Shown here piece after piece: positions 7,046 to 15,541 of a stretch of 64,000 nucleotides of DNA (its first letter is position 1; each line of letters begins with the position of its first letter). This DNA comes from Cyanobacteriota bacterium (GTDB taxonomy: Bacteria; Acidobacteriota; Vicinamibacteria; Vicinamibacterales; UBA2999). Made by a program: the position numbers and the translations under genes. The DNA is taken from NCBI GenBank assembly GCA_019752015.1, contig JAIEMQ010000020.1, positions 1 to 64,000 on the forward strand, written 5' to 3'. The notes under the pieces are model-generated. The model ran no database searches, was not told the DNA's origin, and saw nothing but the letters and a program-made list of their open reading frames with translations.

Positions 7046-9703
7046 ATGGACTGGTTCAGGCAGTTCCGCTTCAAGGTGTTCGGCTTCTGGCGCAACCGCG
7101 ATCGGGATGCCGACATGGCCGAGGAGATGCGAGCGCATCTCGACAGGCTGATCGCGGCGAACCGGAATGCGGGCATGTCGCCGGAAAACGCCCGATCGAG
7201 CGCCCTCCGCCAGTTCGGCAACGTCCCGAGCCTGCAGCAACGATCGCGCGATGAATGGCGCTTCCGCTGGCTCGAGGAATTCCGCGACGACGTCCGGTTC
7301 GCGATTCGGCAGATGCGGCGCTCGCCGATGTTCACCGCGGTCGCGGCGATCACGCTGGCTCTCGGCATTGGCGCCAACAGCGCGATGTTCGCGCTCGCCG
7401 ATCGCACGCTGATGCGGCCGTTGCCGTATCCGAACGCCGATCGTCTCGTGATGATCTCCGAACGAAGCGCGACGCGGCCGCGCATGCCGGTGTCGCCGCT
7501 GACGTGGCAGGACTGGCACGATCAGAATCACAGCTTCGATCAGCTCGCCACGATTTCCACCGGCCTCGGTGGCGGGCCCATGCTGAGCGGTCCGAACGTG
7601 GCCGCCGAAAGCGTGGAGCGGCAGAGTGTCAGCGCGACCTTCTTCGATGTGCTCGCGGTACGGCCTGTCGCCGGCCGGACGTTCCTGGCCGCGGATGAAG
7701 GGCCGCGGCCCACCGTCGTCGTGATCAGCGAAGGCGTGTGGCGCATGCGGTTCGGCGGCGACCCAACGCTGATCGGCAGCAGTGTTCGCCTGAATGGCGA
7801 ACCGTTCACGGTCATCGGCGTCGTCCCGAACGAGGTTCAATTCACCCGGCCCGCGAGCATCTGGACGCTGACGCCCGCGCTGCCGGCATCGTTCAAGGAT
7901 CGCGGTCTGCGATTCTTCGAAGTCATCGGGCGGTTGAAGCCCGGCGTCACGTTGGCGGCTGCGGGCGCCGACCTCTCGACAATTACACGGCAGATCGCGG
8001 AGCAGTTTCCGGATACGAGTAAACCGCTGGGCGTCACCGTCGAGCCACTGCGAACCGCGATCGTTGGCGCCGAGCTCGAGCTCACATCGGCCTTCCTTCT
8101 TGGTGTTGTCGCGTTCGTGCTCCTCATGTGCTGCGCGAACGTGGCGAACCTGCTGCTGGCGCGGTCGCGAGTGCGCGCCCGCGAGCTGGCCGTGCGGGCC
8201 GCCATTGGCGCAGGTCACGCGCGCATCGTCCGGCAATTGCTGACGGAAAGCCTGGTGCTCGCGGCGTTCGGCGGCGCCCTGGGCATGCTCGTCGGAAAGT
8301 TGATCCTCGACGTCGCGCCCACCTTCATCCCCGCCGGGATCTTGCCGCCCGCCGTTCAGTTGTCGTTCGACAGCCGCGTGATGACCTTCTGCGCGGTGGC
8401 CGCGATCGGCGTAGGCGTGCTCTTTGGGATCCTGCCGGCCTGGCAGGCGAAGGGCATGTCGCCGGTGCAGGCCATGATGGCGGATAGTCGATCGATTACG
8501 AGTGGTGCCGGGATCTTCAGAAGCGTGCTGGCTTCAGGACAGATCGCGACGGCCGTTTTGCTGATGTGCGGCGCCGGCTTGCTGCTGCGCACGATGGTCG
8601 TGCTCGGCAACTCTGATGTCGGTTACCGGGCTGACGGCGACAGCGTCGTGACAATGGACTTCACCGTTCCGGCCACGCGCTTCGGTGGAGAGAAGCTGCT
8701 CCAGTACTACAACGGCGTTGAGCGTGAGGTCCGCGCCATTTCTGGCGTCGCCGACGTCGGTTGGGCGAGCAGTCTGCCGTGGGGCAGCACCGAACTTGGA
8801 CGATGGCCGTTTGAAATCATCGGCGACGCGCCGATCGACCCGGCCGCCCGGCCGAGAGCAGACTACGCGATTGCCAGTCCTCGCTATTTCGACACTGTTG
8901 ATCTGCCGATCGTGGCCGGCCGCGGCTTTGCGGATAGCGACACGGCACAGTCGACGGCGGTCTGCATCGTCAACGAAGCATTCGCGAACCGGTACCTGCA
9001 GGGCCGGAACCCGATCGGCCAGCGCGTGTCCATGCAACCGAGGTTGCTGAACGCACCGGCCGTGCGGGAAATCATCGGCGTCGCCAAACAGGTCAAGGGA
9101 CGTCCTGACGAAGTCGAGGATCTGCTCCAGGTCTACGTCCCGCTCTCGCAGGTGCCGTTCACCGATGTGTTTCTCGTCGTCCGGTCGGCGACCGGCCAGG
9201 CCGGCGCGCTGGTGCCGGCGATTCGAGCCGCTGCCACGCGACAGGATCCGAACATCCCGGTCAGGCGTGCGCGCACGCTCGATGAGATCGCGCGTGAATC
9301 GACGGCACGCTACCGGTTCCGCGCGCAGATGGCGGCCACGTTTGCGGCGCTGGCGCTGCTGCTCGCCACAGTCGGCGTGTTTGGCGTCGTCATGTATTCC
9401 GTCGAGCAGCGCAGCCGCGAGTTTGCAATGCGCATCGCGCTCGGCGCGACCACGGCCAACGTGCTGGCGCTCGTGCTTGGCAGCGCCAGTCGTGTGATCG
9501 GCGCCGGAGCGGTGATCGGCCTGATTGGCGCGGCCGCGTTGTCGCGATCGATTGCCATGTTCCTGTTCGGCGTGCAGCCGCTGGATCCGCTGACGTTTGG
9601 ATCCGTCGTCATCGGTGTAGCGATCACCGCGGTGATCGCCACCGCGGCCCCCGCGATAAGAGCCGCCCGCGTCGATCCGTTAGAAACGTTCCGCTGCGAT
9701 TAA
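7046..9703 (+). CDS. MacB/FtsX-type permease (ADOP family) under PadR control
   Basis: An 885-residue permease, full length for the family. It keeps the cytoplasmic N-terminal ADOP extension (EMRAHLDRL, ALRQFGNVPSLQQRSRDEW, about residues 1-85) before the first membrane segment (about 95-118, FTAVAAITLALGIGANSAMF). The first periplasmic domain (ATFFDVLAVRPVAGRTF) is followed by three helices (GVVAFVLLMCCANVANLLLARSR and on). The second half repeats the design and ends with VDPLETFRCD. The start has GGAGGGCATC directly before ATG. It follows PadR by 12 bases. Family members are annotated by analogy with MacB as export permeases, but no ATPase partner gene lies next to it. The last four bases overlap the convergent ACT gene. 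Confidence 0.92.
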   Translation: MDWFRQFRFKVFGFWRNRDRDADMAEEMRAHLDRLIAANRNAGMSPENARSSALRQFGNVPSLQQRSRDEWRFRWLEEFRDDVRFAIRQMRRSPMFTAVAAITLALGIGANSAMFALADRTLMRPLPYPNADRLVMISERSATRPRMPVSPLTWQDWHDQNHSFDQLATISTGLGGGPMLSGPNVAAESVERQSVSATFFDVLAVRPVAGRTFLAADEGPRPTVVVISEGVWRMRFGGDPTLIGSSVRLNGEPFTVIGVVPNEVQFTRPASIWTLTPALPASFKDRGLRFFEVIGRLKPGVTLAAAGADLSTITRQIAEQFPDTSKPLGVTVEPLRTAIVGAELELTSAFLLGVVAFVLLMCCANVANLLLARSRVRARELAVRAAIGAGHARIVRQLLTESLVLAAFGGALGMLVGKLILDVAPTFIPAGILPPAVQLSFDSRVMTFCAVAAIGVGVLFGILPAWQAKGMSPVQAMMADSRSITSGAGIFRSVLASGQIATAVLLMCGAGLLLRTMVVLGNSDVGYRADGDSVVTMDFTVPATRFGGEKLLQYYNGVEREVRAISGVADVGWASSLPWGSTELGRWPFEIIGDAPIDPAARPRADYAIASPRYFDTVDLPIVAGRGFADSDTAQSTAVCIVNEAFANRYLQGRNPIGQRVSMQPRLLNAPAVREIIGVAKQVKGRPDEVEDLLQVYVPLSQVPFTDVFLVVRSATGQAGALVPAIRAAATRQDPNIPVRRARTLDEIARESTARYRFRAQMAATFAALALLLATVGVFGVVMYSVEQRSREFAMRIALGATTANVLALVLGSASRVIGAGAVIGLIGAAALSRSIAMFLFGVQPLDPLTFGSVVIGVAITAVIATAAPAIRAARVDPLETFRCD

Positions 9704-10077
9704 TGCTTGAGCGCGGAAATTACGGCTTGCGGATCGCCGACGGCAATCACGAGTCGATTGCCGGTCGCGAGGTAGGTGTAGCGTACGTTGATGTGCGCGT
9801 TCGCGATCCGCTGAAACACCCCGGCCGCCGCGCCCGGCTCGTCTTCGACCGGCACGACGACGACTTCCTGTTTCTGCAGCTCGCGGAAGCCGGCGTTGTG
9901 CAGGCACTCCCGTGTCGCCGCGAGATTGGTGGCGAGGATGTGGACGATGCCGTTCATTTCACTGTAGCCGTCGATGTTGATCCCGGCGGCGCTGACGCAG
10001 CCGAGCGCTTTCGCAAGGGCGCCGGGGCGATCGCTTTCGAGTGTGACGGCCAGGTCCGCGGCGAGGTGTGCAGCCAT
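9700..10077 (-). CDS. ACT domain protein
   Basis: A 125-residue protein with two ACT-like halves: LAVTLESDRPGALAKALGCVSAAGINIDGYSEM, then VVPVEDEPGAAAGVFQRIANAHINVRYTYLATG. The pairing of ESDRPG and EDEPG turns is typical of small regulatory ACT proteins that bind amino acids. The start at 10077 is preferred because GGAGG lies 6-10 bases upstream; a longer start at 10116 would add 13 residues. It follows the membrane protein gene by about 58 bases on the same strand and may be the last gene of that cluster. Ligand unknown. Confidence 0.82.
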   Translation of the reverse strand: MAAHLAADLAVTLESDRPGALAKALGCVSAAGINIDGYSEMNGIVHILATNLAATRECLHNAGFRELQKQEVVVVPVEDEPGAAAGVFQRIANAHINVRYTYLATGNRLVIAVGDPQAVISALKH

Positions 10078-10135
10078 AACGCCCTCCAGGAAATCGTGGA
10101 GCGCGGATGCTATCACGACTCGCGGTCGTCACCGA

Positions 10136-10723
10136 TCACGGGCTGACCCTGAAGTCCTCCGACGTGTTGACCTTGATGATCGGCGGCCGTAACGGGCGCA
10201 GGTCGGCGATCAACCGCTGCGCGCCAAGGCCTGCCGAGACGGCAAGCGCCGAGCCGATCAACGCAAACGCGTAAGCGTAAAACACCCGCGACCACGGCCA
10301 GGTCCGCGGGTCGCGCCAGTTGCGCGCGAATGAATCGTCCAGCATCTTCAGGAAGTCATCGGTGATTGGTTTGGGCGCGACGGCACCCCACAGCTCCCAC
10401 ACCCACCAGACGCCGGCGACGATCGCCATCAGACCAAACAGCACGCTGAACGCTGTGTTGAGCAGGCCGGTTCGATAGACGATGCGCTCGCAGGGGCGGG
10501 CGACAGGTGGTGACGCGTAGCAGCCGGACAGATCCTCCGCGGTGACGATTCGATCGGGCGCGGTCACGATCATCGCGCTGCCGACGGCCAAGAAACCGCT
10601 GATCAAGACGCCCATCCACATTTCCCACACGGCCAGGTGGACCCAGTCCTGCCACGACGCGGGCGGGATGGTCAGCGATCGCCGGCGCCACGGCGTGTTC
10701 TCGGCTAACGATCCACGCGCCAT
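10136..10723 (-). CDS. Membrane protein of the MoxR/VWA cluster, unknown function
   Basis: A 195-residue protein with three or four predicted membrane segments: around WMGVLISGFLAVGSAMIV, AFSVLFGLMAIVAGVWWVWEL, and FYAYAFALIGSALAVSAGLG. A loop between the first two contains two Cys (GCYASPPVARPCERIVY) and would be extracytoplasmic if the N-terminus is inside. ATG 10723 (MARGSLAEN) is taken as start. It overlaps the 3' end of the metallopeptidase/VWA gene by 19 bases, implying translational coupling. I do not recognise a family. The context suggests it anchors or is a client of the MoxR-VWA machinery. Confidence 0.75.
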   Translation of the reverse strand: MARGSLAENTPWRRRSLTIPPASWQDWVHLAVWEMWMGVLISGFLAVGSAMIVTAPDRIVTAEDLSGCYASPPVARPCERIVYRTGLLNTAFSVLFGLMAIVAGVWWVWELWGAVAPKPITDDFLKMLDDSFARNWRDPRTWPWSRVFYAYAFALIGSALAVSAGLGAQRLIADLRPLRPPIIKVNTSEDFRVSP

Positions 10724-12030
10724 CGCCGCTTCCTCTGCCGATCGGCCTTGCGAAATGCTTCGTCCTGATCCTCGATCGTGATCACGCGGTTGCGGCCGCG
10801 ATCGCCCCACGGCGGGGGCGGGCCGTCACCGACACGAATGGTGATGACCGGGAAGGGCGGCATCTCATCGGGCCATGCCGTCTCGCAATCGGTGACGATC
10901 ACCAGGAGATCGACCGCCCCTGACTTGCGTTCGATGAAATAGCGCAGGCCGGCGGCGATGTCGGTGCCGCCGCCGCCGTACATCTGCAGTTGAGCGGCGT
11001 TGAAGACGGTCTTGACGTGATGTACCGCCGCGTCGCAACACGCCACCACGACCTCGCTCCCGTAGCCGAGTTGGCGCGTCAATCCGCCCAGCTCCGCGAC
11101 CGCGCGCGACAGTTGTTCGCGTTGCATCGAGTTCGACGTGTCGATCAGGAAACCGGGCCGCGGGCGCGGCTGGTAGAAGGACGGCATGATGAAATCGCCG
11201 TAACACGCCTGGCGCCGATGCGGGCGCCGGTACGTGCGATCGTATCGGCCGAGGGTGCTGTCGCGAAGTGAGGTGCGCAGGGTCTGGCGGATGATCGCGA
11301 AGTAATCCACCTTTGGCGACAGGATGCCGTAGGCCCAGCGCCGCCAGCCGATCGCCACGTCGCCAAGGCCGGACGTATCCATGATCCGTTGCGCCACTTC
11401 GCGCCTGACCATTTCGGCCTTGGTCGCATCCACGCCCGGTGTGCCTCCCGACGTACTGTCGGAATCGGGCAGCTCCCATGGCCGGCGATCGCCATGGGCG
11501 CCGGAGCCGCAGTCCTGCCCGCCGTCCACCGTCTGACGAAGCAGCGCCTCGTCCTCGGACTGTGGCGGCTTGTACAAATGGCGGTAGTAGACCTCGGCGT
11601 TTTCACCGGCCGGTAACCCGTACTTGTGTGGCTGCGGCGGATCTCCGGGCAGCGGCAGGCCTTCGGCGGCAAGGTCGTCGTTGATCTCGCAATCCGCGGC
11701 TGTGTTCCAGACGTAACTGTCGCGCGCCGCGGCGGACCGTTTTCTCGAGTCGTGATCGCGCAGCAGATGGCTGACCTCGTGGATCAGCAACGACGCGTTC
11801 TCTTCGACGCTGTGTGTCGCGATCCACGACTCGTTGTAATAGAGCCGCCAGTTGACATCCACCGCCATACTGCCGATCAGATCGGTCCTGACGGGAATCA
11901 GGTTGAACAACGCCGGCGCGAAATAGGCGCGTTGATACGACGCCCGCACGCGCGCCGCCTGCAGATCGCGCGAGTAGCCGTCTGACGAACGATCGGCCGC
12001 GCGAATCATGCTGGCGATGCGGCTGAACAT
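10705..12030 (-). CDS. DUF2201-type putative metallopeptidase with VWA domain
   Basis: A 441-residue protein. The N-terminal half carries a zincin-like HEVSH at residues 84-88 inside LLIHEVSHLLRDH, followed by WNTAADCEINDDL with possible further ligands. The C-terminal half is a von Willebrand A-like domain with an intact MIDAS: DTSNS in GFLIDTSNSM, the Thr of GGGGTDIAAGL, and Asp in VIVTDCE. This architecture matches DUF2201_N/VWA-like proteins that pair with MoxR AAA+ ATPases. The ATG at 12030 is two bases after the stop of the ATPase gene, so the two are coupled. The inferred role is substrate binding or maturation by a chaperone-like MoxR-VWA pair; the peptidase activity is unproven. Confidence 0.88.
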   Translation of the reverse strand: MFSRIASMIRAADRSSDGYSRDLQAARVRASYQRAYFAPALFNLIPVRTDLIGSMAVDVNWRLYYNESWIATHSVEENASLLIHEVSHLLRDHDSRKRSAAARDSYVWNTAADCEINDDLAAEGLPLPGDPPQPHKYGLPAGENAEVYYRHLYKPPQSEDEALLRQTVDGGQDCGSGAHGDRRPWELPDSDSTSGGTPGVDATKAEMVRREVAQRIMDTSGLGDVAIGWRRWAYGILSPKVDYFAIIRQTLRTSLRDSTLGRYDRTYRRPHRRQACYGDFIMPSFYQPRPRPGFLIDTSNSMQREQLSRAVAELGGLTRQLGYGSEVVVACCDAAVHHVKTVFNAAQLQMYGGGGTDIAAGLRYFIERKSGAVDLLVIVTDCETAWPDEMPPFPVITIRVGDGPPPPWGDRGRNRVITIEDQDEAFRKADRQRKRRWRVDR

Positions 12031-12032
12031 CG

Positions 12033-13220
12033 TCAGTCCTTCGGCAACAGATTGGCGGCCTGCATCAGATCGTAGAACGGCCGGCACTCGGGCGGCAGTC
12101 TGATGGCTCCCTCGGGACGATTGCGCTTGTCGCACAACGTGCGTGCCGCCGCGGTGGGGATGTCGGCATTCTTCGCACCGGCGACGCCGAGCGCGATCAT
12201 CGCCGCCTCCCAGCGTTCGCGCGTCTTGTTGTTCAAGACCGCGCCGACGAGCGCGTAACAGATCGCGTAGGCACGATCCGTCCGATCCGGCAACACCAGG
12301 CTGCGCGGCGACTTGAGGATCTCTTCCGGGTCCGGCAGGTTCAGGTTCTCCGAATACTCCAGGAAAGGAATTGCCTGATCGCCGATCAGTCCCGCGAGGG
12401 CCGCGCCCTGCAACGCGCGATTCGCGGGCGACACGGCCTCGATGGCCGCGAGCAGCCGCGAGGCCAGATACCACGTGCGGCCGGATGGCCACGGCCCGCT
12501 GCGGCGCGTCACATCATCGGGCGGCGCCAGCCACGCATCGCGTCCGGCCGACTTGATATACGCGGCGATCAGCGCGCGCTGCCGGTGATGATGCTGATGC
12601 AGATAGTCCGCGGGCACGACCGGGAGATCGGTGGGCGGCGGAAAATCGCTGACCATCATCTCGCACCACGTTTCGTGGTCCATCGGGAACTCGCCGTGCC
12701 ACAGGCGATTGGCCATCGGCGCCTGGATGTCCTGTCCGCCGGCGGCCCACTCGACGGCGTTGCTCGCGCAGAGATAGACGACGCCGCCTTTGCCAGGCTC
12801 GTAGTCGGGCAGCTGCAGCTCACCGCACACGTTCTCGGTCAGCAACCGCAGCATCGCCGCTTGCGTCGTCGGCGGCACCGTCGTCAGCTCGTCGAGGAAC
12901 ACGATCACCAGATGCCCGTCATCGGCGAGGCGCCTGGCATCCTGCGCCCAGGCCATCGGCAGCAGGCGGACGCCGTCAGGAGTCGAAACGGGAAAGCCGC
13001 CGAAGTCCTGCGGCTCGCGGATCGATCCGATCAGGATGATGACCTTGCACTTGATGCCGGCGCGCGTGAACGCCGACTCGAGACTCCGGGTGAATTCCGT
13101 CTTGCCCACGCCAGGAAAGCCGGTCATGTGCATGGGAATCCTCGCCTGGAGGCCGATCGCGATCAGTTGAACGAAATGTTTGAATGTCATGCCCAATGCG
13201 GGGACACAAGTCTCCCGCAT
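12033..13220 (-). CDS. MoxR-family AAA+ ATPase
   Basis: A 395-residue ATPase (385 if the second Met at 13190, MTFKHFVQL, is used; neither start has a strong ribosome site). Walker A is GFPGVGKTE, Walker B is VIVFLDELTTVPPTTQAAML, and a sensor-like LCASN follows. The C-terminal part is the usual MoxR lid with helical segments. MoxR ATPases act with VWA-domain partners to remodel or insert cofactors into target complexes. Here the partner is the next gene, two bases downstream. A thioredoxin gene lies just upstream on the same strand with its stop about 36 bases away, so the transcript may begin with it. Confidence 0.9.
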   Translation of the reverse strand: MRETCVPALGMTFKHFVQLIAIGLQARIPMHMTGFPGVGKTEFTRSLESAFTRAGIKCKVIILIGSIREPQDFGGFPVSTPDGVRLLPMAWAQDARRLADDGHLVIVFLDELTTVPPTTQAAMLRLLTENVCGELQLPDYEPGKGGVVYLCASNAVEWAAGGQDIQAPMANRLWHGEFPMDHETWCEMMVSDFPPPTDLPVVPADYLHQHHHRQRALIAAYIKSAGRDAWLAPPDDVTRRSGPWPSGRTWYLASRLLAAIEAVSPANRALQGAALAGLIGDQAIPFLEYSENLNLPDPEEILKSPRSLVLPDRTDRAYAICYALVGAVLNNKTRERWEAAMIALGVAGAKNADIPTAAARTLCDKRNRPEGAIRLPPECRPFYDLMQAANLLPKD

Positions 13221-13256
13221 TAGACACCGGACAATGCGTTTTGGGGATGCGCGCCG

Positions 13257-13706
13257 CTAAACGGGCTGGGGCACCATCGCTTCGATCGCAGCCGCCGGAC
13301 GGGCGCCCGACACGCGGGTCACTTCCTTGCCGTGCTGAAACACGCCGATGGTGGGAATCGATCGAATCCCGAAGCGCGCCGAGAGCTCCGGATTCGCGTC
13401 GGTGTCGACCTTGAGGACAATCGCCTTGCCGGCGAGATTGGCGGCGACCTTTGCGATCTCCGGCGCGACCATCCGGCACGGTCCGCACCACGCCGCCCAG
13501 AAATCGACGACGATCGGAACCGATGCGTTCGCGACGACGGCATCAAACGCGTCCGCGCCTTTGACGTCGATAGGTTCAGTGGGATGCGGCAGGCCGGCGT
13601 GGCATTTCGCGCAGCGGGTCGCGCGTTCGAGACCGTTGTATTGCAGTCGATTGGTCGTGCCGCACGCAGCACACGTCACGAGCACACCTTTATTGTCGAG
13701 CGTCAT
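13257..13706 (-). CDS. trxC: Thioredoxin 2 (zinc-ribbon thioredoxin)
   Basis: A 149-residue protein that reduces protein disulfides in the cytosol. The N-terminal zinc ribbon has CAAC (12-15) and CAKC (32-35). The thioredoxin fold follows with VVDFWAAWCGPCRMVAPE (active-site Cys74 and Cys77), VDTDANPELSARFGIRSIPT (cis-Pro) and GVFQHGKEV. Both features together define the TrxC type. Met at 13706 is chosen because it gives the standard start before the ribbon; an upstream Met would add 15 residues unlike the family. It lies upstream of the MoxR gene on the same strand. Confidence 0.93.
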   Translation of the reverse strand: MTLDNKGVLVTCAACGTTNRLQYNGLERATRCAKCHAGLPHPTEPIDVKGADAFDAVVANASVPIVVDFWAAWCGPCRMVAPEIAKVAANLAGKAIVLKVDTDANPELSARFGIRSIPTIGVFQHGKEVTRVSGARPAAAIEAMVPQPV

Positions 13707-13952
13707 GCTGGTTTGATGAGCAAGCAGGCTGCCAGGTTTCGCCAAGGACATCGATGCAATGGTGCATCCGCTGTACGGCTTGAAGCCCAGCTATTACGGC
13801 ATCTTCGAGGACAACGATCCCGGCACGCCGGCTGATGGTCAGAGTGATTCATCGTCGTTGCCGCTCGGCCGATCAGCGGACTGGAGTTTCGCCAACGCAC
13901 GTGGGCCGCAACCCACGTGCGCTTGTTTTTCAGGCGACAGGCAGACAGGCAG
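13707..13952. other. Intergenic region with an orphan plus-strand terminator
   Basis: About 245 bases between the divergent-looking ends of thioredoxin and the L,D-transpeptidase gene (both minus strand). A plus-strand frame from 13759 exists (MVHPLYGLKPSYYGIFEDN), but it runs through the terminator-like hairpin and resembles nothing I know. I do not call it a gene. Just before 13953 lies a short run of degenerate 8-base units (ACAGGCAG-like, 13931-13950). Confidence 0.4.
13897..13930 (+). terminator. Intrinsic terminator on the plus strand
   Basis: GCACGTGGG (13897-13905), loop CCGCAA, CCCACGTGC (13912-13920), followed by GCTTGTTTTT. A perfect 9-bp stem plus a T tract in plus orientation is a convincing rho-independent terminator. 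No plus-strand gene is apparent upstream; both neighbours are on the minus strand. It may end antisense transcription or an unrecognised small RNA. Confidence 0.65.
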
Positions 13953-14714
13953 TCAGGGGGTCAGGGTCCCCGGTAACGCGATCGTCCTGATTGGCCCTGC
14001 GGAGATCCACGGCGCCGGCGATCCGAACGCGTAGTTGCCGAGGATCATCACCGGCGTTCCCGGCGTGGCGAGCTGTCCGTTCTTGTCGAGCGTCCAGTTG
14101 ACGCCCCATTTGTAAATCCACTGCGCATCGCGCGACAACAGCCGCACGCAGGCATGCGATTGCGGCACGCCCGGCAGATCGAATTCGTGAAACGCGAGAC
14201 CGCGCGCGTTGTGAAAGTTGAAGTACCAGTTGAGGCGCCACTCGCCGCTCAACGTGCTGGTGCGCGATCGCGCGCGCCAGTTCAAGTGATAGAGACCGCG
14301 CGGTGTCGGCTTCGCCTGCCGGCCCGAGCTGACCGGCCCCCAATACACCTGCTGCCCATACTCAAACGCGGCAAAGGCCTGCGACGGCTGGTCGACGATC
14401 AGCAGCTTCGGTGTGGATCTAGCTGCGGCATAGGTCTTTGGAAACGGGCTGTGATCGATCTCGACGCGCCACGATGACGGCACGATCAACTGCGTCAGGC
14501 GCTGGAGGTGCTTCAGATCCGCGCGATTCAACTTCTCGAGCAGCGCGAGCTCGGGCCCGCCGAATCGCGTCGTCAGGTTCCGATTGGAGTCGTTGAGCGC
14601 TTCGACACGGTAGTCGATGGCATCGGTTTGATCGATGACCGGCATCGCGTGGACGCGCGACGCAAAGACGAGCAACGCCAGAACCGGCAGTGCGAAGCGG
14701 GGGACACGCATCAT
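13953..14714 (-). CDS. Exported L,D-transpeptidase (YkuD domain)
   Basis: A 253-residue protein with a signal peptide (MMRVPRFALPVLALLVFASRVHA). The YkuD catalytic domain is recognised by KLLIVDQPSQAFAAFEYGQQVYWGPVSSGR (strand-rich start), TPRGLYHLNWR, a conserved FHEFDLPG and the catalytic SHACVRL with Cys189. L,D-transpeptidases cross-link peptidoglycan or attach proteins to it in the periplasm. Two adjacent Met codons (14714, 14711) are possible starts. The protein ends with a short tail (WISAGPIRTIALPGTLTP) beyond the domain. Confidence 0.9.
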   Translation of the reverse strand: MMRVPRFALPVLALLVFASRVHAMPVIDQTDAIDYRVEALNDSNRNLTTRFGGPELALLEKLNRADLKHLQRLTQLIVPSSWRVEIDHSPFPKTYAAARSTPKLLIVDQPSQAFAAFEYGQQVYWGPVSSGRQAKPTPRGLYHLNWRARSRTSTLSGEWRLNWYFNFHNARGLAFHEFDLPGVPQSHACVRLLSRDAQWIYKWGVNWTLDKNGQLATPGTPVMILGNYAFGSPAPWISAGPIRTIALPGTLTP

Positions 14715-14824
14715 GGCGCACGGTAGAGCAAGCGGCGCGCCAAGCGGAACAGGCGGAAATCCGGCCTGACTTTCGCGGGCGCGGATGGCGCTGCGTAAAT
14801 CCGTCCGGCTCTGGGGTGAAAAGA

Positions 14825-15526
14825 CTACCCGGCCGGCTGTCGCCGTTCGATCGTCGACACCTGGGCGTTGACGACGCCCAGCTTCATCAGGTCCTCGCCC
14901 CACACCAGCTTGCCGTCGAAGACCTGCCGGATCTCGTGCACGATCTGCCCACGAATCGTCGGTTGATCGATCTGCTCGGTCAGCTGCACCAGGCAATCGA
15001 CCACGCCGCCGCTGTCGCCCGAATAGCAGATGGAGCCCTCATTCGTATCGAGACGCAATGCGACGCATTCAGGGTATGGCTGCGCGTGTTGCGCGTGACC
15101 GGCCGTGACCTTCCAGCCATTGCCGGTGATCACCGAACCGGCATGAATTTCGGTGACGCGAGGGGCCGGCCGCGGACGCGGCAGCTTGCCAGCGCTGCAA
15201 CACGAGGCGCGCATAGTCCATGCAATGGTCGCAGTGATGGTGCGTGAAGAAGACGTGAGTGACGTCTACGCTGCGGTGGCCGCTCTCGATCAGCCGATGA
15301 TGCGCCCTGGACCGTGGTCCCAGACGATTAGATCATGGCCGGCTTCGATCGGATATCCGGAGCTTTGTCGCTTCAGCGAGGGAGCCGGAGTACCGGTGCC
15401 GAGCAGCGTGATGCTGAGCGGACGCGCGGCTTGTTCGACGGCGCCGCTCTCCGATGCTGCGGCGGTCGCAGCGGCGACTGGGGACACGGCCACCGACGCG
15501 ATGAAGTCCCTGCGATCCACGAGCAA
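14825..15526 (-). pseudogene. Decayed metallo-beta-lactamase-fold hydrolase
   Basis: The first part has a twin-arginine-like leader (DRRDFIASVAVSPVAAATA) and the fold start ITLLGTGTPAPSLKRQSSGY. It reaches a stop after GPGRIIG near 15292. In the next frame the sequence continues as RLIESGHRSVDVTHVFFTHHHCDH, the metal-binding HxHxDH stretch. One missing base in ATC(C)ATCGG explains the shift. After LVLQRWQAA the frame changes again, and about 60 residues usual for the family are absent before PRVTEIHAGSVITG and GDSGG. It ends VHEIRQVFDGKLVWGEDL. Two lesions plus an internal deletion make this a pseudogene rather than an assembly slip. Confidence 0.8.
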
Positions 15527-15541
15527 CCTCCGCGGCGGAGT

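Noticed and set aside
6581-8236. Long minus-strand open frame opposite PadR and the permease
   Set aside because: Arg- and Ala-rich, no recognisable motif, and fully opposite two well-supported genes. High GC makes long antisense frames common here.
13759-14034. Plus-strand frame between thioredoxin and the transpeptidase
   Set aside because: It crosses an intrinsic terminator and the end of a convergent gene, and resembles no known protein.
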